This document shows positions 34,953 through 43,915 of a stretch of 64,000 nucleotides of DNA, one piece after another. The notes under the pieces were generated by a model that was not told the DNA's origin, did no database searches, and worked only from the letters and a program-made list of their open reading frames with translations. Numbering within the stretch: the stretch's first letter is position 1; each line of letters starts with the position of its first letter. Origin of the DNA: Peptidiphaga gingivicola (GTDB taxonomy: Bacteria > Actinomycetota > Actinomycetes > Actinomycetales > Actinomycetaceae); assembly GCF_001652275.1 (NCBI RefSeq), contig NZ_LVZK01000003.1, positions 186,001-250,000 on the forward strand, given 5' to 3'. Both the position numbers and the translations under genes were made by a program.

Positions 34953-37544
34953 TCACCTTCCCGTCAGCTGCCAGGCGTCCTCGCCGTCTTCCCCGTAGGG
35001 GTCGTCTTCGTCGTCGTGCCAGTTCTCGGCCTCGGGGACGCCGTGCCCCTCGGGAACCGCGTCGGACTGTCCGCCTTCGGCGGCGTCCGCCCGCTCGGCG
35101 GGGGCGTCGTCGTCGAAGATGCTCTGGCGCTCGCCGCGCAGCATCGCGAGCGCGTTGTCGAGGTACTCGGGCGAAACGAGGACGTCGCGGGCTTTCGACC
35201 CTTCGGACGGGCCGACGATTTCGTACTGCTCGAGGAGGTCCATCATGCGCCCGGCCTTAGCGAACCCGATGCGCAGCTTGCGTTGGAGCATGGACGTCGA
35301 ACCGAACTGGCTCGCGACCACGAGGTCGGCCGCCTGGAGAAGGATCTCCAGGTCTTCGCCGATCTCCTCCCGCTGCTTCTTGGCTTCCTGAACCTCTTCG
35401 AAGTCGTCGCGGTAGCGCGGCGAGAGCTGGGCCTTGACGTGGTCGACGACCCGCTCGATCTCCTCCTCGTCCACCCACGCGCCCTGGAGGCGAATGGGCT
35501 TCGAGGCGCCCGCCGGCATAAAGAGCGCGTCGCCCTGGCCGATGAGCTTTTCCGCCCCCGACTGGTCGAGTATCGTCCGGGAGTCCGCGAGCGCCGAGGT
35601 CATGAATGCCAGGCGCGAGGGAATGTTCGCCTTGATGAGGCCGGTGACGACGTCCACCGAGGGGCGCTGCGTGGCGAGCACGAGGTGGATTCCGGCGGCG
35701 CGCGCCAGCTGCGTGATGCGCTGGATCGAGGCTTCGACGTCGCGCGGAGCGACCATCATGAGGTCGGCAAGCTCGTCGACCACGACCAGAAGATACGGGT
35801 AGGGCGCGAGCTTCCGGTTGGGGTCGTGGGACTGGACGGTTCCGGCTTTGACGGCCTCGTTGAAGTCGACGATGTTCTTGAAATGGTAGGCCGCCATGTC
35901 GTCGTAGCGGGCGTCCATCTCCTTGACCACCCATTCGAGGGCTTCGGCCGCTTTCTTCGGATTCGTGATGATCGGCGTGATCAGATGAGGAATGCCGGCG
36001 TAGATCGTGAGCTCGACGCGCTTAGGGTCGACGAGGATCATACGCACCTGGTCCGGCGTGGCGCGCATCATGACCGACGTGATCATCGAGTTGATGAAGG
36101 AGGACTTGCCGGCGCCCGTGGCGCCGGCGACGAGCAGGTGCGGCATCTTGGCGAGGTTTGCGACGACGAACTGGCCGCGGACGTTCTTGCCGACGCCCAC
36201 GGTCAGCGGATGGTCTGCCTTCTGGGCCACCGGGGAGCGCAGAACGTCGCCGAGCAGAACCGTTTCGCGGTCGACGTTCGGAATCTCGATGCCGATGGCG
36301 GACTTGCCGGGGATCGGCGAAAGGATCCGGACGTCCGCGGAGGCGACGGCGTAGGCGATGTTGTTCGACAGCGCGGTGATGCGCTCGACCTTCACCCCCG
36401 GGCCGAGCTCGACTTCGTACTGGGTGACCGTGGGGCCGCGGGAGAAGCCGACGACCTGCGCGTCGATGCCGAAGTCGGTGAAAACCTGCGTCAGCTGGGC
36501 CACGACCCGCTCGTTGGCCTCCGTGCGCTCCTTTCCTGGAGGGCCGGCTTTCAGGTCGCCGAGCGACGGGAGCTGGTAGACGATGGAGGGGTCGAGCGTG
36601 AGCTGCTGACCGGGAGTCGGTTCGAGCGAGATGTCGGGGGCGGGAAGCGAGGGCGGCTCCGTGCCGTCGATCGGCTTTTGCGGGCTCGAGACGACGGGCT
36701 TGATGACCTCTGTGGCGCCTGCTCCGCCCTTCGCCTTGGCCTTGCCGCGGCCCGCGCCGGGAAGGACCTCCGTCGCGTCGCCGCCAGGCAGAACCTCCGT
36801 GGGCGGAACCTGGCCGTCGTCGGCCTTCTTTTTCCGCGAGAAAAGCCTCGAGGGCCTGGGCGACTCTTCGACGGCCGCCGCCTGCTCGTAGGGAACCGAC
36901 GCCGAGACGCCGCGATTGGCCGGGGCGTCCTCTTCGTCGTCGGGCTCGTCCCTCAGACGCTCCCTTATCATTCCGTAAAGCTCGCGAACGGTCGTGTTCG
37001 TCATGTACAAAACGGCGAAGACGATGAGCAGAAGAAGAAGCGGGACAGCCCCATAAGGCGAGAGGAGTTTGCCGAGGGCGCCCCCGGTAGCCAGGCCGAT
37101 GAGGCCTCCCGCGCCCTCGACGCCGGAGAAATCCTCGAAAGGATTGATCGGATCGACGGCGATGTGGGCGAGTCCGGCCACGCCGAAGACGAGCATTCCC
37201 ATGCCGATGGCGAATCGCCGGTTGGTATCCCGCGTCGAGGCGCGGAAAAACTTGACGGCCGCGGCGATGAGAAGGAGCGGGACGACGACGGACAGCACCC
37301 CGACGACGCCCGCGGTGAGATGGTGGATGAGCCCGCCGAGCGCGCCGGAGAGGCCGAACCACTCGCGCAGGGCGACGATCACGGCGATGCCGAGGAGGAG
37401 GAATGCGACGCCGTCGCGGCGCACTCCCGTCAGCCGGGGCTCGGCATTGTCAGCCTCGGCCTTCTGCTGCTTCTGCGGCTGCTTGGACGCGGGGGCCTTC
37501 TGAGGCTTCTTCTTCGCGGGGTTGTTTGGAACTCTGGGACTCAC
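34953..37544 (-). CDS. ftsK: DNA translocase FtsK
   Basis: An 863-residue septal DNA pump that clears chromosome ends at division. The N-terminal membrane domain has about four helices (residues 45-200). A Glu/Pro/Ala/Lys linker of about 130 residues follows. The motor domain has VKVERITALSNNIAYA, Walker A GATGAGKSS near residue 475, LVVVDELADLMM and RPSVDVVTGLIKANIPSR. The C-terminal winged-helix gamma domain is TSMLQRKLRIGFAKAGRMMDLLE, which recognises KOPS. GTG start at 37544. It is convergent with the capA-like gene and 170 bases downstream of rnj. Confidence 0.96.
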   Translation of the reverse strand: MSPRVPNNPAKKKPQKAPASKQPQKQQKAEADNAEPRLTGVRRDGVAFLLLGIAVIVALREWFGLSGALGGLIHHLTAGVVGVLSVVVPLLLIAAAVKFFRASTRDTNRRFAIGMGMLVFGVAGLAHIAVDPINPFEDFSGVEGAGGLIGLATGGALGKLLSPYGAVPLLLLLIVFAVLYMTNTTVRELYGMIRERLRDEPDDEEDAPANRGVSASVPYEQAAAVEESPRPSRLFSRKKKADDGQVPPTEVLPGGDATEVLPGAGRGKAKAKGGAGATEVIKPVVSSPQKPIDGTEPPSLPAPDISLEPTPGQQLTLDPSIVYQLPSLGDLKAGPPGKERTEANERVVAQLTQVFTDFGIDAQVVGFSRGPTVTQYEVELGPGVKVERITALSNNIAYAVASADVRILSPIPGKSAIGIEIPNVDRETVLLGDVLRSPVAQKADHPLTVGVGKNVRGQFVVANLAKMPHLLVAGATGAGKSSFINSMITSVMMRATPDQVRMILVDPKRVELTIYAGIPHLITPIITNPKKAAEALEWVVKEMDARYDDMAAYHFKNIVDFNEAVKAGTVQSHDPNRKLAPYPYLLVVVDELADLMMVAPRDVEASIQRITQLARAAGIHLVLATQRPSVDVVTGLIKANIPSRLAFMTSALADSRTILDQSGAEKLIGQGDALFMPAGASKPIRLQGAWVDEEEIERVVDHVKAQLSPRYRDDFEEVQEAKKQREEIGEDLEILLQAADLVVASQFGSTSMLQRKLRIGFAKAGRMMDLLEQYEIVGPSEGSKARDVLVSPEYLDNALAMLRGERQSIFDDDAPAERADAAEGGQSDAVPEGHGVPEAENWHDDEDDPYGEDGEDAWQLTGR

Positions 37545-37714
37545 AGTGGCAACACTAATCCTTCACCCGATTGAACCTGAATTCTAACGCGCGAGCGCTG
37601 TGCCACAGCCGATCGCGCCCGGCCTGGGAGCGGCCATCCGGCCGCCTTTCCCGCGCAGGTCGCCCGCTCGCGCCCGCCGGCCGCCCGGGCTTCGACCCGT
37701 GCGCGACCATCGGC

Positions 37715-39388
37715 TCACACCTCCACGACCGTCGGGATGATGATCGGGGCCCGCCGGAGCTTCCTCGAGATCCACCGGCCGATCACGCGGCGCATCGCCT
37801 GCTGCATCTGGTAGGTGTCGGCCCCGTTTTCCAAAGATTCGCGCAGCGCGTCCGCGACGTCGGGAAGTATCTCGTCGAAGACCGAATCGTCCTCGGCAAC
37901 GGCGCGGGCTTGGATGTGGGGGCCCGTGACGATCTCCTTCTCCTTCGTCTCCACCGCGGCGAATATCGCGACGAAGCCCTCCTCGGCCAAGATCCTGCGG
38001 TCCTTGAGCTCCTCTTCGGTGATGTCGCCGATGGACGAGCCGTCAACGTAGATGTTGTGGCAGGGCACTTGGCCGACGACGCTCACTTCGGCGTCGTGCA
38101 TGTCGATGACCGAGCCGTTCTCGGCGAGGATGACGTTCTGCGGGGGGACCCCGGTCTTGACGGCGATCCCTCCGTTGGCGACCTGATGGCGCACCTCGCC
38201 GTGGATCGGCATGGCGTAGGCGGGTTCGAGGATGTTGTAGCAGTAGAGGAGCTCGCCGGCGGCGGCGTGGCCGGAGACGTGGACGCGGGCGTTGCCCTGA
38301 TGGACCACCTTCGCCCCGAGCTTCATGAGGTTGTTGATGAGGCGGTAGACGGAGTTTTCGTTTCCGGGGATGAGCGAGGAGGCGAACAGGACGGTGTCGC
38401 CGGGCCCGGCGCCCACCTTCGGGTGCGACTTCGAGGCGATGCGCGAAAGCACGGCCATCGGCTCTCCCTGCGATCCGGTGGACATGAAGACCCGCTCGTT
38501 TTCGGGAAGCGACGGCATGTCCGCGAGGTCGACTAGCACGCCCTCGGGGATGTCGAGGTACCCGAGCTCGGCGGCGATCCCCATGTTGCGGATCATCGAG
38601 CGCCCGACGAAGGCCACGCGGCGCCCGTGCGCGTGGGCCGCGTTGAGGACCTGCTGGACTCTATGGACGTGCGAGGAGAAGGAGGCGACGATTATCTGGC
38701 CGGTCGCCCTGGCGAAGACGTCGTCGATGACGGGGCCGATTTCGGACTCCGACGGCACGAAGCCCGGCACCTCGGCGTTGGTCGAGTCGCACATGAAGAG
38801 ATCGACTCCCTCTTCCCCGGCGCGGGCGAAGGCGCGAAGGTCGGTGAGCCTGCCGTCCAAGGGCAGCTGGTCCATCTTGAAGTCGCCGGTTATGAGGATG
38901 TTCCCCTGATCGGTGCGGACGAACACCGCGAGGGCGTCGGGGATCGAATGGTTGACGGAGATGAACTCCATCTCGAAGGGGCCGATCTTCTCAACGTCTC
39001 CCTCGGCGACGACGCGCGAATTCGCCTTGATTCGATGTTCTGCGAGCTTCGCCTCGACGAAGGAGATCGTCAGGCGGCTTCCGACCAGCAGGATGTCGGG
39101 TCGAAGCTTGAGCAGGTACGGCACCGCCCCGATGTGGTCCTCATGCCCGTGTGTGAGGACGATGGCCTCGATGTCTTCGACCCTGTCGCGCAGATAGTCG
39201 ATGTCGGGCAGGATGAGGTCGACGCCGGGCTGCCGCTCTTCGGGAAAGAGGACGCCGCAATCGACGACGACGATTTTGCCCCCGTATTCGAGGACGTTGC
39301 AATTGCGACCGACCTCGCCAAGCCCTCCCAAGGGGACGATGCGAACGGTGTCGGCCGACAGATCCGGTGGGGTTCTAAGGTTGCTCAC
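37715..39388 (-). CDS. rnj: Ribonuclease J
   Basis: A 557-residue metallo-beta-lactamase/beta-CASP RNase with 5' exo- and endonuclease activity in rRNA maturation and mRNA decay. Metal ligands His80, His82, Asp84 and His85 are in LTHGHEDHIG. NHSIPD, TGDFKMD and FASSLIPGNE follow, as does the C-terminal domain. GTG at 39388 (SNLRTPPDLS) is chosen because the family begins about here; an ATG at 39451 would add 21 unconserved residues. dapA lies 100 bases upstream, the usual actinobacterial pairing. Confidence 0.95.
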   Translation of the reverse strand: MSNLRTPPDLSADTVRIVPLGGLGEVGRNCNVLEYGGKIVVVDCGVLFPEERQPGVDLILPDIDYLRDRVEDIEAIVLTHGHEDHIGAVPYLLKLRPDILLVGSRLTISFVEAKLAEHRIKANSRVVAEGDVEKIGPFEMEFISVNHSIPDALAVFVRTDQGNILITGDFKMDQLPLDGRLTDLRAFARAGEEGVDLFMCDSTNAEVPGFVPSESEIGPVIDDVFARATGQIIVASFSSHVHRVQQVLNAAHAHGRRVAFVGRSMIRNMGIAAELGYLDIPEGVLVDLADMPSLPENERVFMSTGSQGEPMAVLSRIASKSHPKVGAGPGDTVLFASSLIPGNENSVYRLINNLMKLGAKVVHQGNARVHVSGHAAAGELLYCYNILEPAYAMPIHGEVRHQVANGGIAVKTGVPPQNVILAENGSVIDMHDAEVSVVGQVPCHNIYVDGSSIGDITEEELKDRRILAEEGFVAIFAAVETKEKEIVTGPHIQARAVAEDDSVFDEILPDVADALRESLENGADTYQMQQAMRRVIGRWISRKLRRAPIIIPTVVEV

Positions 39389-39490
39389 ATCAACATTGTC
39401 GCACGTATGACAGGGGAGCCAATCGACGATCCTCGGCGGAGGGCCTTGCAAAGCGGCCCGACGCAGCGGCCGAACGGCCCGCCCGAAGGC

Positions 39491-40396
39491 CTACATGAGG
39501 CCTTCGGCTCGGAGCACGGCCGCGAGTTCGGCGATCTGCGACGTCGAAGCCCCCACCAGGGGAAGCCGAAGCGTCGCGCTGGGAAGGGCTCCCAGGAGTT
39601 TGAGCGCCTCCTTGGCCATGACGGCGCCTTGACCGCCGCCCATGATCGCCTCGACGATCGGGCGCTGCTTCGCAGCCTCGGCGCGGGCCGCGGGAAGGTC
39701 GCCGGCGTCTATCTCGGTCACGAGCGCGCGCAGGCCGGAGCCGATCACGTGCCCGGCGACGGATATGACGCCCGAGGCTCCGTGGGCGAGCCAGGCGAAG
39801 TTGAGCGAGTCGTCGCCCGAGTAGTATTCCAAGCCTGTGCGCTCCATCTTGATGAAGCCGGAGGCGACGTCGCCGGTGGCGTCCTTGACGCCGATGATCC
39901 GGGGATGCTCGGCGAGCCGCAGAAGCGTCGCGGTGTCAAGCTTGACCCCCGTGCGGCCGGGTATGTCGTAGAGCATGACGGGAAGGTCGCTTGCCTCAGT
40001 GACTGCCAGAATGTGTTGGTACACGCCCTCCTGCGAGGGCCGGTTGTAATACGGCGGAAGAACGAGCAGGGCCTCGGCCCCGTTTGCCTGCGCCCCCCTG
40101 GCGATTCTCACGGCGTGGGCCGTGTCGTTGGAGCCGGCGCCGGCCATGACCTTGGCCCCGCGCCCCTTGAGGGAGGCGACGACTTCTCGGGTGAGGTCGT
40201 CCTTTTCGGGCTGATGCGTGGTGGGCGACTCCCCCGTCGTCCCCGACAGCAGGATGAGGTCGCAGCCGTCGTCGACCAGCTTGTTGGCCAAGGCGACGGC
40301 GGAATCGACGTCGAGGGAACCGTCTTCGAAGAAGGGCGTCACCATTGCGACGCCGACCGAACCGAATGTGCGCTTGGGTAGACTCGTCTCGCTCAT
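39491..40396 (-). CDS. dapA: 4-hydroxy-tetrahydrodipicolinate synthase
   Basis: A 301-residue TIM-barrel lyase condensing pyruvate with aspartate semialdehyde, the first step of the diaminopimelate branch. It has SGTTGESPTT (residues 51-60), Tyr143 in MLYDIPGRTG and the Schiff-base Lys171 in IIGVKDATGD. Start MSETSLPKRT at 40396 is preferred to one 33 codons earlier, since that extension is unlike the family. It precedes rnj on the same strand, while the type VII pair diverges from it. Confidence 0.95.
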   Translation of the reverse strand: MSETSLPKRTFGSVGVAMVTPFFEDGSLDVDSAVALANKLVDDGCDLILLSGTTGESPTTHQPEKDDLTREVVASLKGRGAKVMAGAGSNDTAHAVRIARGAQANGAEALLVLPPYYNRPSQEGVYQHILAVTEASDLPVMLYDIPGRTGVKLDTATLLRLAEHPRIIGVKDATGDVASGFIKMERTGLEYYSGDDSLNFAWLAHGASGVISVAGHVIGSGLRALVTEIDAGDLPAARAEAAKQRPIVEAIMGGGQGAVMAKEALKLLGALPSATLRLPLVGASTSQIAELAAVLRAEGLM

Positions 40397-40491
40397 GCCA
40401 ACGAAGGTATCAGCTTCTTGCGGCGCCCATTCTGGACTTCCGTCATTCGACGCGGAAAATGTGGCGCGGCGGACAGGCCTCTTCGAATGCG

Positions 40492-40529
40492 TCACGTACG
40501 TGAACTATCACACCGCACTCTAAGTGTGA
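40492..40529. promoter_or_regulatory. Two palindromes in the dapA / type VII gene promoter region
   Basis: TCACGTACGTGA (40492-40503) is a perfect 12-bp palindrome. TCACAC (40508-40513) and GTGTGA (40524-40529) are an inverted pair 10 bases apart immediately beside it. They lie about 100 bases upstream of both start codons, so they could be operators for either gene. Confidence 0.5.
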
Positions 40530-40629
40530 AATCGGAGGCGGGGAAGGTCTCCCCCACCCGAACATAGGCGCATTCATGCTTCGTGAGCTATCTTATTCCC
40601 TGCAAACCCACACAATAGAAGGAGTCTCA

Positions 40630-41790
40630 ATGACCTTGCAAGTCGAGCCGGACCAGCTTTACAATGAGGCTTCCAAATCAGAGACGCTCGCCGACGAGGC
40701 TCCCAGTCTGCGAGTGCAGACAATCGCCGACGAAATCAAGCGGGAGATTACCGGCGGGACCTCGGGGGCAGCGGCGCTGTCCGCAGCCGAATACTTAGAC
40801 AAAGCGCTTTGCGTTTCGGAGGAAGACCTTCACGAATACGCCGGCAGCTTGAGGGATTCCGCCATCCTCGTCCAAGAGCAGGACCAGAGCGGCTGCCAAG
40901 ACTTCTCGCAGCTCGAGTCCGCCGTCGCCGCGGAAATGGGGAACGACCCGACCGGCACCGTCATCACGCCTTCGCTGGATTCCGCGCCAACCGAACGCAC
41001 GCAGGAGACCGGCCGGGCCGGGACATACTACCGCACGCCGCACTCCGAAGGGACAGGAAACACATTCGCCACCGCCGCACGCGGGCTCACCACCGGCCTC
41101 GGCTCCGCCGTCGACGCCGCAGGCGGCGGCGTCAAAACCGTCGGGTCCGGCATAGGATCCCTTATGACCGGCGCAGGGCAGGGAGTTTCCGCCACCGGGT
41201 CCGCGTTTGACCACGCCATGGGCGCCGCCGGGCAGGAAGCCCGCAATGCGGGCGCGGCGGCCAATCACGGCCTCGACCAAACGGGAAACGCCATCGCTTC
41301 GTTCATGGACCACAGCGGAGACGGCTTCCAGTCTGCAAGCGAACAAACCGGCAACGCTATGAGGCAAGTTTCGCATCAAGCTGGGGACGGTCTGCGAGGC
41401 CTTCCCTTCGGAGGGTTCGCGGGAGACGCCGTCGAAGGCGCGGGAAACCTCGCCGCATCCGGCTATGACGCCTTGGGAAACGCTGGAAACGCGGTCATGG
41501 ACGCAGCGGGCCAGGGAATCGACCAAGCGATGGACACAGGCGGCAACGCCATGCAATTCATGACGGACACCGCTTCAAACGCTTGGGAAGGCGTCGGCCA
41601 CATGGCCCACGGCGCAGCCGACGCAACCGGGCAGGCCTTCGACGCAGCGGGGAAGGGCGTCGAAGCCGCGTCCAACACGGTCGGAAACGCCGTGAGCGCA
41701 GCCGGCAACGGAATCAAGGACACGGCCGACGCGGTGGGCGAAGGGGCACGCAAGGTAGGCGAAACCATCGGAGACCTCTTCGGCCGATAG
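40630..41790 (+). CDS. Type VII secretion target-like protein with a Gly/Ala/Asn helical tail
   Basis: A 386-residue protein. The first 100 residues (MTLQVEPDQLYNEASKSETL ... LHEYAGSLRDSAILVQEQDQ) are two amphipathic helices of the EspC / ESX-1-target kind. A Ser/Thr/Pro hinge follows to about 135. The last 250 residues are a quasi-heptad Gly/Ala/Asn/Asp repeat (for example DAAGKGV EAASNTV GNAVSAA GNGIKDT), strongly amphipathic and Cys-free. AGAAGGAG precedes ATG 40630; the longer frame from 40576 lacks a ribosome site. The DUF1023 gene follows on the same strand after 172 bases. Probably a partner or carrier of that protein; secretion is inference, since no machinery gene is in the window. 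Confidence 0.7.
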   Translation: MTLQVEPDQLYNEASKSETLADEAPSLRVQTIADEIKREITGGTSGAAALSAAEYLDKALCVSEEDLHEYAGSLRDSAILVQEQDQSGCQDFSQLESAVAAEMGNDPTGTVITPSLDSAPTERTQETGRAGTYYRTPHSEGTGNTFATAARGLTTGLGSAVDAAGGGVKTVGSGIGSLMTGAGQGVSATGSAFDHAMGAAGQEARNAGAAANHGLDQTGNAIASFMDHSGDGFQSASEQTGNAMRQVSHQAGDGLRGLPFGGFAGDAVEGAGNLAASGYDALGNAGNAVMDAAGQGIDQAMDTGGNAMQFMTDTASNAWEGVGHMAHGAADATGQAFDAAGKGVEAASNTVGNAVSAAGNGIKDTADAVGEGARKVGETIGDLFGR

Positions 41791-41962
41791 GCCAGCGCCG
41801 CCCCGCGGCCCTTGACGGCGTCCGCCCGAAACGCGCGACACATCTGGCGGCCGCCGATTCGAGGACTCGTGCGGCCAATGGCCCTCTTGCAAACAGCCTC
41901 CGGCCGCCGCAACTCAAACCTCGCGCATCAAACACGTTCAACACTTTCAAAGGCAGGAAACC

Positions 41963-43819
41963 ATGCAGTGGAGCGATATCAAGGACTGGGAGGCTTCGAC
42001 TCTTTCCGACGAGTACGACGCGCTTTCCAGCAAGGAGCGCAAAGCCGACGATTGGGGGCACGAGGTCATCTCGCTCAACGACAACGTGACCTGGGAGGGC
42101 GATGCCCGCAACGCCGCCGAGAAACGCCTCCAACAGATCGAGAAGGGCATCGCGACCTACGTCGTCGGCGTGCGTGCAATGAAGGATGCGACGTCGTCCA
42201 TGCAGGACTCGATGAGAGAGGTCAACGGGATCGTCACGGACGCCACGACTCAGGCGAAGAACAACGGGTTCAGCATCGCCGACGACGGCACCGTGACCGA
42301 CGACAATCCCATTTCCTGGACGGAGGTCACGGTCGACGGCGTCGTCTCATACATCGTCGGCGGAGGGATGGGCGGGTTGGCGGGCTCGATGTTCGGCCCC
42401 GTGGGAATGGCTGTCGGGGGCATCTTGGGGGGCCCCACGGTGAGTTCCGCCGTCCTGGCCGACATAGTCGCGACCCGCGAGACGTCGCTGAAGCAGTGCG
42501 CGGACAAGGTCAACGACGCCGTAGAGAAGGCTGTGGCCGCCGACCAGGCGTATGCCGACGCGCTCAACAAAATTGCCCTCGGCCAGGTCGAACCGGGCGA
42601 CAAGAGCCTCAGTGAAATTCTGGACGGCCCGCTTCCCATGCCGACGAATCGGCAGGACTCCCAGGCGGTCGCGGCCTGGTGGGACTCGCTCACGCCGGAA
42701 CAGCAACAAGAGCTCATTGACAACGACTGCGAGAAGCCGCCCTCGGAGAGGATAGGAAACATGGACGGCGTCGACGGATGGGCTCGGGACGCCGCCAATA
42801 GGAAGAGCTTGGACCACGACATCGACTCTCTAGCGGAGAAGAGCAGCGCTGGTCTCACCGACGAAGAGCAGAAGAAATACGACGAGCTCAAGGCGCTGAG
42901 GGACGCGGCGGCGACAAGCGACTACCAGCCCAAGAAGCAGCTGCTTCTCTACGACCCCGTCGAGCCCGGAGAGGATCAAGACCAGCTGCACGCCGCGGTT
43001 TCCGTGGGCGACGTCGACACGGCTGAGAATGTCGCCGTTCAAACGGGCGGCCTCGACACGTCCGTTGGAAGCAGCGTAAAGGAGTACACGCACAACATGG
43101 AGAACATCGCCAACTCCGCCGGCGGCAACACGGCGATGGTGACGTACTTCGGATACGACACGCCGCACATCAACTCCGGCGACCCGGATCAGAGGGACCT
43201 TTCCGTCACGAACACCGACCGCGCCGCCGCCGGCGGGCAGAATCTTGCCAATTTCCTCGAAGGCCTGCACGATTCTCGCCAGGGCGAGGGAGAGGCCGGG
43301 GATCCGAGGCTAACGGCCATCGGCCACTCGTATGGCTCGACGACCACCGGCTACGCGCTGACCCAGGTCCGCGACGGGGTGGTCGACGCAGCGGTCTTCT
43401 ACGGTTCGCCAGGCATCCCTGCAACGGACGTCTCCGAACTCAACGTGCCCTCCGACAGCGTCTACGCAATAAGGAACGAGGGGGACGCCATCAACGGGGT
43501 TCCCAACGGCGGTCTCGTTGCCAACCGACCCGGTTACCTCCCCGGGTTCAATATGACGGAAACCACCGATCCGATGGATATGGACGGAATACAGCATCTG
43601 CGGACAAACCAGTACGCTCCAGGGTGGAAGGACCCGGTCGCATCCCACACAAATTACTTCGACAACAACGATTACAACGGCAAGTATGACGAAATCCACG
43701 GCGCCCACCCCGATTGGACAAGGGAGCAGGTCATGGAGGAGTTGAGGTCTCAGATGGCCGACGTTCCCAACAGCCAGCAGGATGTGGCGGCAGTCGTCAA
43801 CGGGACGTACAGCGGCTGA
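41963..43819 (+). CDS. WXG-like / DUF1023 alpha/beta-hydrolase, probable type VII effector
   Basis: A 618-residue three-part protein. Residues 1-95 form a helical hairpin starting MQWSDIKDWEASTL, with VTWEGDARNAAEKRL in place of a WxG turn. Residues 124-165 are a glycine zipper (VVSYIVGGGMGGLAGSMFG; MAVGGILGG) able to insert in membranes. The C-terminal half is a DUF1023 hydrolase: nucleophile Ser456 in AIGHSYGSTT, a likely Asp in IRNEGDAINGVP and His in PVASHTNYF. DUF1023 proteins with such heads accompany actinobacterial ESX systems. AAAGGCAGG precedes the ATG. Substrate unknown (lipid ester is a guess). No immunity gene follows; a hairpin abuts the stop. Confidence 0.75.
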   Translation: MQWSDIKDWEASTLSDEYDALSSKERKADDWGHEVISLNDNVTWEGDARNAAEKRLQQIEKGIATYVVGVRAMKDATSSMQDSMREVNGIVTDATTQAKNNGFSIADDGTVTDDNPISWTEVTVDGVVSYIVGGGMGGLAGSMFGPVGMAVGGILGGPTVSSAVLADIVATRETSLKQCADKVNDAVEKAVAADQAYADALNKIALGQVEPGDKSLSEILDGPLPMPTNRQDSQAVAAWWDSLTPEQQQELIDNDCEKPPSERIGNMDGVDGWARDAANRKSLDHDIDSLAEKSSAGLTDEEQKKYDELKALRDAAATSDYQPKKQLLLYDPVEPGEDQDQLHAAVSVGDVDTAENVAVQTGGLDTSVGSSVKEYTHNMENIANSAGGNTAMVTYFGYDTPHINSGDPDQRDLSVTNTDRAAAGGQNLANFLEGLHDSRQGEGEAGDPRLTAIGHSYGSTTTGYALTQVRDGVVDAAVFYGSPGIPATDVSELNVPSDSVYAIRNEGDAINGVPNGGLVANRPGYLPGFNMTETTDPMDMDGIQHLRTNQYAPGWKDPVASHTNYFDNNDYNGKYDEIHGAHPDWTREQVMEELRSQMADVPNSQQDVAAVVNGTYSG

Positions 43820-43840
43820 GGACCTGCGACTCGCAGGTCC
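43820..43840 (+). terminator. Hairpin abutting the DUF1023 gene stop
   Basis: GGACCTGCG and CGCAGGTCC pair around ACT, beginning on the base after the TGA (43817-43819). No T-run follows. Confidence 0.6.
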
Positions 43841-43915
43841 ATGGGGGCCTGTGGGAACCGGGACTTCAAAGCCCTTGGAAACCCCGGAGCCCACAACCTC
43901 GCCAAAGGCGGAGCC

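Noticed and set aside
34845-37574. A 909-codon plus-strand open frame
   Set aside because: It is antisense to ftsK across its whole length; the His/Asp/Arg-rich translation is the usual shadow of high-GC coding DNA.
38700-38760. Frameshift in rnj
   Set aside because: The frame is continuous and all beta-CASP motifs are present, so the gene is intact.
41750-42133. Minus-strand frames across the type VII pair as a possible immunity gene
   Set aside because: No ribosome site, no hydrophobic segments of immunity type, and the plus-strand genes have clear signals.
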